Positions 14,625 through 18,664 of a stretch of DNA of 18,664 nucleotides are shown here, in pieces (position 1 is the first letter of the stretch; every line of letters begins with the position of its first letter). The DNA lies in contig CANRDR010000013.1 in the NCBI GenBank assembly GCA_947629425.1, positions 1 through 18,664 of the forward strand, written 5' to 3'. The stretch is from an uncultured Bacilli bacterium (GTDB taxonomy: Bacteria > Bacillota_I > Bacilli_A > RF39 > UBA660). The notes under the pieces are model-generated. The model ran no database searches. It was not told the origin of the DNA and saw nothing but the letters and a program-made list of their open reading frames with translations. A program made the position numbers and the translations under genes.

Positions 14625-15479
14625 ATATATTAATAAAGATATAAATATTGTAAGTATTCTAGATTTAATAAATTCTAAATAATTCATATTAGGTAAAATA
14701 GATTTTATTTGCATATGTATAGATAATCCACCAAAAGATAAATAAATTAAAGATAAATAAGTTTTTATATTATTGCTAATATTAATTGTTTTTAAATTAG
14801 TTAAAGCAGTAGTTATTTCTAAAAAACCATTAAATATATTTTTAATAACTAAATTATTTATTGGTAATAAATTAATTATAATATTAAAAAATATTAAAGT
14901 ACCTAATATCATAAATAAAGTATCCATAGTACTTTTAATAATATTTGAAATATCTATATTTTTAACTTTATAATTATTATTTATTAATATATTTTCTTTA
15001 TTTCTATTAATTAATCCTACTATAATATTAGATAAAATAATAGTTAATAATATTTTATTAGAAATACTTTTACCTAAAAAAGATAAAAGACTAAGTATTA
15101 ATAATGGATTAAAATTATTAGTAAATAAAAGTAATTTGTCTTTTTCTTTATTAGATATTAAATTATTATCAAGTAAATCTTTAATATATTTACTATTGCT
15201 AGGACTACCTGTAAATAAACTTAAAATAAATACAAAGAAACCATAAATAGAAGTATTAAATAAATATTTAAATGGCTTACCAAAAATATTACAAATATTA
15301 TAAATAAGGTTGCTACTTACAATAAATGAAGTTATAATAAACATTGGAAGTAAATTAGGTACAATGTTTTTAAACCAAATTAATGTTGTATTATATATAG
15401 TGTAATACATTATTTCTTTTTTAATAAATATTAATATAAAGAAAAATATTATTGTTAGTTTAATTAATTTATTTTTCAT
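14613..15479 (-). CDS. ylbJ: YlbJ-like integral membrane protein (nucleoside-recognition/Gate fold)
   Basis: This 288-residue protein has about eight membrane segments. The signature LSLFTGSPSNSKYIKDLLDNNLIS (about 87-109), followed by KDKLLLFTNNFNPLLILSLL, corresponds to the SGYP.GAK / F.NNSGPLFI region of YlbJ and other Gate-domain proteins. FGGLSIHMQI near the end matches the second half-repeat. In Bacillus subtilis ylbJ lies two genes upstream of ylbL and is needed for sporulation; here the two are adjacent but divergent. The transported molecule is unknown, and the presence of this gene alone does not show that the organism sporulates. The gene ends in TGA. No SD precedes the ATG, and a TAAAAT/TATATT -10-like region lies within 15 bases of it, so the transcript may be leaderless. 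Confidence 0.75.
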   Translation of the reverse strand: MKNKLIKLTIIFFFILIFIKKEIMYYTIYNTTLIWFKNIVPNLLPMFIITSFIVSSNLIYNICNIFGKPFKYLFNTSIYGFFVFILSLFTGSPSNSKYIKDLLDNNLISNKEKDKLLLFTNNFNPLLILSLLSFLGKSISNKILLTIILSNIIVGLINRNKENILINNNYKVKNIDISNIIKSTMDTLFMILGTLIFFNIIINLLPINNLVIKNIFNGFLEITTALTNLKTINISNNIKTYLSLIYLSFGGLSIHMQIKSILPNMNYLEFIKSRILTIFISLLIYLCL

Positions 15480-15523
15480 AATATAATATATTTTAAAAAT
15501 TCATAATAAATTCATTAAAATTT

Positions 15524-15532
15524 TGATATAAT
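15524..15532 (+). promoter_or_regulatory. Extended -10 promoter of the ylbL operon
   Basis: TGA-TATAAT is a perfect extended -10. No -35 box is seen at normal spacing. The predicted transcription start (about 15539) falls on an in-frame GTG, nine bases before the ATG. Confidence 0.6.
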
Positions 15533-15547
15533 AGGATAGTGATAAAT

Positions 15548-16549
15548 ATGTTAGAAAAAATAAAAAAGTTTTTTAAAAATAATTATAAACCTATACTTAT
15601 ATTATTATTTATATATGTATTATTTAATTTTAAATTGAGTATAAGTATATATACACCAGGCGGTTTAATTAATATGAATAATAGAATAGAAACAAAAGAT
15701 GATATATATAAGTCTAATGGTTCTATTAATATGACTTATGTTAGTTTAGTAAAAGGAACTATACCTACTTATTTAATGGCTAAAATATTACCTACATGGG
15801 ATATAGTAAAAAATGAAGATATCAGCTATGATGGAGATTTAGATGAAACAATAAAAATAGATAGATATTATTTAGAAGAAAGTATTAGTAATGCATATAT
15901 GGTTGCATATAATAAAGCGGGTATTGATTATGAAATAACTAATAGCAATAATTATATTACTTATATATATGAAGGTGCTGATACTGATTTAAAATTGTTT
16001 GACAATATTTTAAAATATGATAATATAGATTATACATCATTTGAAGAAATGCAAAATTATATAAGTACTAAAAAAGTAGGAGACAAAATAAATTTTTTAG
16101 TTTTACGTAATAAAAAAGAAATAGAATGTAGTGCTACTTTAATAGATATAGAAGGATATGCTAAAATAGGTATTAGTAGTGCTGTTGTGAATGAATATAA
16201 AAGTACACCTAATATAACTGTTAAAAGTAAAAGTGGTGAATCTGGTTCATCTGGCGGCTTTATGACTGCACTTGCAATATATAATGCAATAACAAAAAGT
16301 GATATTACACATGGATTGACTATTGCAGGAACAGGTACTATTGATAGTGATGGAAATATTGGTGAAATCGGTGGAGTCAAATATAAATTATCTGGTGCTG
16401 TTAAAAATAAAGCAGATATGTTTTTAGTAGGAGAGGCTAACTATAAGGAAGCATACGAATATAAAAAAGAACAAGGATTTGATATTGAACTTGTGTCTTT
16501 TAAAACATTTGATGAGGCAATAGATTATTTAAATAATATGGAGGGTTAA
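15548..16549 (+). CDS. ylbL: YlbL/SepM-like membrane-anchored PDZ-Lon protease
   Basis: The 333-residue product has one N-terminal membrane anchor (about 14-33), then the family hallmark SIYTPGGLINM, a PDZ-like segment (about 140-195) and a C-terminal Lon-type serine-lysine protease domain. The catalytic serine is probably Ser235 in ESGSSGG, where Lon has a GPSAG-type motif. The lysine is in the IGEIGGVKYK motif (about 271-280), and GLTIAGTGTIDSDGNIG is conserved. In streptococci SepM trims a competence peptide outside the cell; in Bacillus YlbL acts on a division inhibitor after DNA damage. The substrate here is unknown. Start: ATG 15548 gives MLEKIKKFFK; an in-frame GTG at 15539 would fit a leaderless transcript. 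The next gene starts one base after the stop. Confidence 0.92.
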   Translation: MLEKIKKFFKNNYKPILILLFIYVLFNFKLSISIYTPGGLINMNNRIETKDDIYKSNGSINMTYVSLVKGTIPTYLMAKILPTWDIVKNEDISYDGDLDETIKIDRYYLEESISNAYMVAYNKAGIDYEITNSNNYITYIYEGADTDLKLFDNILKYDNIDYTSFEEMQNYISTKKVGDKINFLVLRNKKEIECSATLIDIEGYAKIGISSAVVNEYKSTPNITVKSKSGESGSSGGFMTALAIYNAITKSDITHGLTIAGTGTIDSDGNIGEIGGVKYKLSGAVKNKADMFLVGEANYKEAYEYKKEQGFDIELVSFKTFDEAIDYLNNMEG

Positions 16550-16550
16550 A

Positions 16551-17489
16551 ATGGTTAGATACTTTGTAAATTATGAAGATTATTTAGAAAGTAAAGAAGA
16601 ATTAGATGAAAATAAAATTTTTATAAAAAGAAAAAATAAAAATAATGAATATTATTTTATATCTATACTAGATTATCCAGAATATAAAGATAATATATTA
16701 AATAATATTAAAACTATAAATTATAAAGAAAAGGGTATATTATTTGTAGAACTAGATACTTCTTTATTAGATAAATTTGATTCATTAATAATAAAAAAAT
16801 ATGAAGAAACTAAAAATAATAAATATAAAAAAATATGTGATAATAAAATAACACATTTAATAAAATATAATTGTTTTTCAAATATAAAGACAAAAGATTT
16901 TAGAAACGGACATGTAGTTGCATTAATGCCTTGTTTAGATTCTAAAGAAGAATTATTTATAAGTGGAGATAGAGAAAATTTATGTATAAATATGCATATT
17001 AAAGAAAGAAGAAATATGTTACATAATTTAGGTATAGGTTGTGATTTATATTTTCATACTGAAGATGAAGATGTAATAGATAAATTTAAAGATCAAATAG
17101 TTAGTTTAAAAGAAACCGATAAACAAACATATAAGTTAGAAAATATAAAATTATTTGTAATAGATAGTATACCTAGAAATAGAATATATGATTTTACTAA
17201 TGGTAATTATAATTGTTTAACTAATATAATGTATGGAGCTATTCCAGTTAGAATAAAAGAATTATATGATGGTTATGATTTGGATATAGATAAAATTTTA
17301 CCAGAAGAAAAAAAAGGATATATTATTACAATAGATGAAATAAATACATTAATATATTCTAAAGATATAGAACCATTAATTAAATATATTAATATTTATG
17401 AATTAAAAGATAATAAATATTATAAAACATCTTTAAGTGAATATTTAAAAAATATAAATATATTAAAATATACTAGAAGAGAATTTTAG
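16551..17489 (+). CDS. Hypothetical 312-residue protein in the ylbL operon
   Basis: I do not recognise a family. The protein is soluble by eye, with no signal peptide or membrane helix, and rich in Lys, Asn, Asp and Glu. Notable stretches are NGHVVALMPCLDSKEELFISGDRENLCINMHIKERRNML, GCDLYFHTEDEDVIDKFKDQIV, and LFVIDSIPRNRIYDFTNGNYNCLTNIMYGAIPVRIKELYDGYDL. The Cys and His residues are scattered and do not form an obvious metal motif. The SD GGAGGG (16541-16546) lies at the end of ylbL, one base separates the genes, and translation is probably coupled. That suggests a role linked to the protease, but nothing more specific. Confidence 0.8.
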   Translation: MVRYFVNYEDYLESKEELDENKIFIKRKNKNNEYYFISILDYPEYKDNILNNIKTINYKEKGILFVELDTSLLDKFDSLIIKKYEETKNNKYKKICDNKITHLIKYNCFSNIKTKDFRNGHVVALMPCLDSKEELFISGDRENLCINMHIKERRNMLHNLGIGCDLYFHTEDEDVIDKFKDQIVSLKETDKQTYKLENIKLFVIDSIPRNRIYDFTNGNYNCLTNIMYGAIPVRIKELYDGYDLDIDKILPEEKKGYIITIDEINTLIYSKDIEPLIKYINIYELKDNKYYKTSLSEYLKNINILKYTRREF

Positions 17490-17520
17490 TATATATTTTT
17501 ATATAAATAAGGAGTCATAT

Positions 17521-18582
17521 ATGGAAGATAAAATATTAGATATCTTTTATAATAAATTTATTGAAGAAATAAAATCAGGTAAAATTGATTGTTATTTTAC
17601 ATTAAATATTGTATTTAATGTAATAATAGATAATAAATTAATAAGTAAAGCAAATGAATTATCGTATGATGGAATACTAGTACCAACTTTAAAAATTACA
17701 AATAAAAAAGTTTTTGATAAATTATTAGTAGAATATGTTTCTATTGCAAAAACTTTTTATAATAAAGATTTTAACTTTTTAGATGATTTAGAAGATGAAA
17801 CATTAAAGGAAGAATATTTAATAAAATATATAATAGGTACGTTATTTGCTAATGCTTCTTTTAGTGATTTTGATAATCCTATTAATTTTTTAAATACTAG
17901 AATAAATTTCTTTAAAAATAAAATATTAGAAAATGAAATTGATTTTTACATAAATAGTATTAATGCTAGATTATATGTTAATGAAGTTATAAGTCCTATC
18001 ACATGTGAAACTCCATATAGATTAGAAAGTTACCTTATATTTGATGATGGATATAAATTAAAATTACCAAATTTATATGTTGGTAATGATGGTACAAATT
18101 ATTTATTATATGCTATACAAAAAATTAAAAATAACAATGAATTAGAAGAAAGTATTTATTTAAAACAAATTAGAAATGGTTTAGTTGCAAAAATAAAAGG
18201 TGCTCCTGAACATTATTTTATAGCAGTAATGTTAATGATTTCTTTATGTAGTGATAAAGATATAGTAATAGTACCATTTTTAATTGAAAGATGGAATGCA
18301 AAAAGAATTGCAATGTATAAAAAATCTTTATCAAATGAAAATTTATTAGATATGGAATTAAATCAAGAAAAGATACAAAATAATTTAACAGATATACTTA
18401 TACGTTATTTTACTAAATTAGAAAGTGTTAGTGAAGGAATAGAATTTTCATCTATAAATGAAGTAGATAGCAATTTATATATTAAAATAAAAGAAAATTT
18501 TAATAGCAAATCTGTTGCATTTAATGAAATTTTTAATGCAGTTAAAGAAAATAAATATAAAAAAAGTAACTTAAATAAGTAA
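17521..18582 (+). CDS. Hypothetical 353-residue protein in the ylbL operon
   Basis: I do not recognise a family. The product appears cytoplasmic and mainly helical in its first 150 residues (DKILDIFYNKFIEEIKSGK, ETLKEEYLIKYIIGTLFANASF). A middle segment looks stranded (ETPYRLESYLIFDDGYKLKLPNLYVGNDG). A more hydrophobic block follows (IKGAPEHYFIAVMLMISLCSDKDIVIVPFLIERWNAKRIAMY), which I would expect to be the most conserved part. The C-terminus is basic. The SD AAGGAG lies just before the ATG, 31 bases after the previous gene, and no promoter or terminator intervenes, so it is the last gene of the ylbL transcript. Confidence 0.8.
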   Translation: MEDKILDIFYNKFIEEIKSGKIDCYFTLNIVFNVIIDNKLISKANELSYDGILVPTLKITNKKVFDKLLVEYVSIAKTFYNKDFNFLDDLEDETLKEEYLIKYIIGTLFANASFSDFDNPINFLNTRINFFKNKILENEIDFYINSINARLYVNEVISPITCETPYRLESYLIFDDGYKLKLPNLYVGNDGTNYLLYAIQKIKNNNELEESIYLKQIRNGLVAKIKGAPEHYFIAVMLMISLCSDKDIVIVPFLIERWNAKRIAMYKKSLSNENLLDMELNQEKIQNNLTDILIRYFTKLESVSEGIEFSSINEVDSNLYIKIKENFNSKSVAFNEIFNAVKENKYKKSNLNK

Positions 18583-18605
18583 AAATTTGTTACTACTCAG
18601 CCATA

Positions 18606-18640
18606 AATAACAGATATAATTATTTTTCTGTTATTTTTTT
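18606..18640 (+). terminator. Terminator of the ylbL operon
   Basis: A perfect 9-bp stem, AATAACAGA (18606-18614) with TCTGTTATT (18627-18635), has a 12-base loop and is followed by TTTTT (18636-18640). It lies about 23 bases after the last stop codon. The remaining 24 bases of the window show nothing I can name. Confidence 0.85.
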
Positions 18641-18664
18641 CACGTAAAAGTTAAGCAAATAATG

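Noticed and set aside
14773..14973. Plus-strand open frame inside the YlbJ-like gene
   Set aside because: It is the complement of membrane-helix coding sequence with no SD.
16057..16380. Minus-strand open frame inside ylbL
   Set aside because: It is antisense to the conserved protease domain.
1..18664. Mycoplasma-type code with TGA as tryptophan
   Set aside because: All conserved Trp positions use TGG, no clear gene has an in-frame TGA, and TGA acts as stop at 13460-13462 and 14613-14615.
1..18664. tRNA, rRNA, riboswitch, CRISPR or insertion sequence
   Set aside because: I looked for clover-leaf arms, regularly spaced repeats, transposase motifs and long GC-rich leaders and found none; short RNAs without strong hairpins could still be missed.

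Overview
The window is very A+T-rich, compact bacterial DNA. Codons such as ATA, TTA, AAA and AGA dominate, genes are tightly packed, Shine-Dalgarno (SD) sites look Gram-positive (AAGGAG, GAGGTG), and -35/-10 boxes look SigA-like. MraY, FtsW, a YlbJ/YlbL-type pair, DUF1003, PF06541 and RNHCP proteins all fit a low-GC Firmicute. My best guess is an uncultured gut Bacilli/Mollicutes-related lineage. Tryptophan is written TGG throughout and TGA ends two genes, so the code is standard (11), not the mycoplasma code. I saw no tRNA, rRNA, CRISPR array or insertion sequence.

Layout. 1-1356: the 3' part of a repeat-built surface-type protein, open at the left edge. 1488-5550: two overlapping genes for a heterodimeric type IV ABC exporter, with a strong promoter and a terminator. 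One half has a degenerate ATP site; the other carries a long repeat-rich insert after its first membrane segment. 5671-7964: mraY, then an ATP-grasp ligase resembling D-aspartate ligases, so both probably act in peptidoglycan precursor synthesis. 8073-8966 (-): an ORF6N/PLD-like gene of accessory character with palindromes in its promoter and its coding sequence. 8967-9378: a non-coding stretch holding that promoter, a decayed copy of part of the ORF6N gene and 3' hairpins for ftsW. 9379-10461 (-): ftsW.

10552-12662: small genes on the plus strand (RNHCP zinc-ribbon protein, an unknown 128-residue protein, DUF1003 membrane protein, PF06541 membrane protein). 12728-14624: three overlapping prepilin-like genes. 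14613-15479 (-): a YlbJ-like membrane protein. 15548-18582: a YlbL/SepM-like PDZ-Lon protease followed by two unrecognised genes in one apparent operon, ending in a clear terminator.

Themes. Much of the window concerns the cell envelope: wall precursor and polymerase proteins, exporter, surface repeats, pilin-like proteins and a membrane-anchored protease. The most unusual signal is the ORF6N locus. A 17-bp palindrome inside the gene is also present in a decayed copy nearby, where the arm bases have changed symmetrically so that the palindrome remains perfect.
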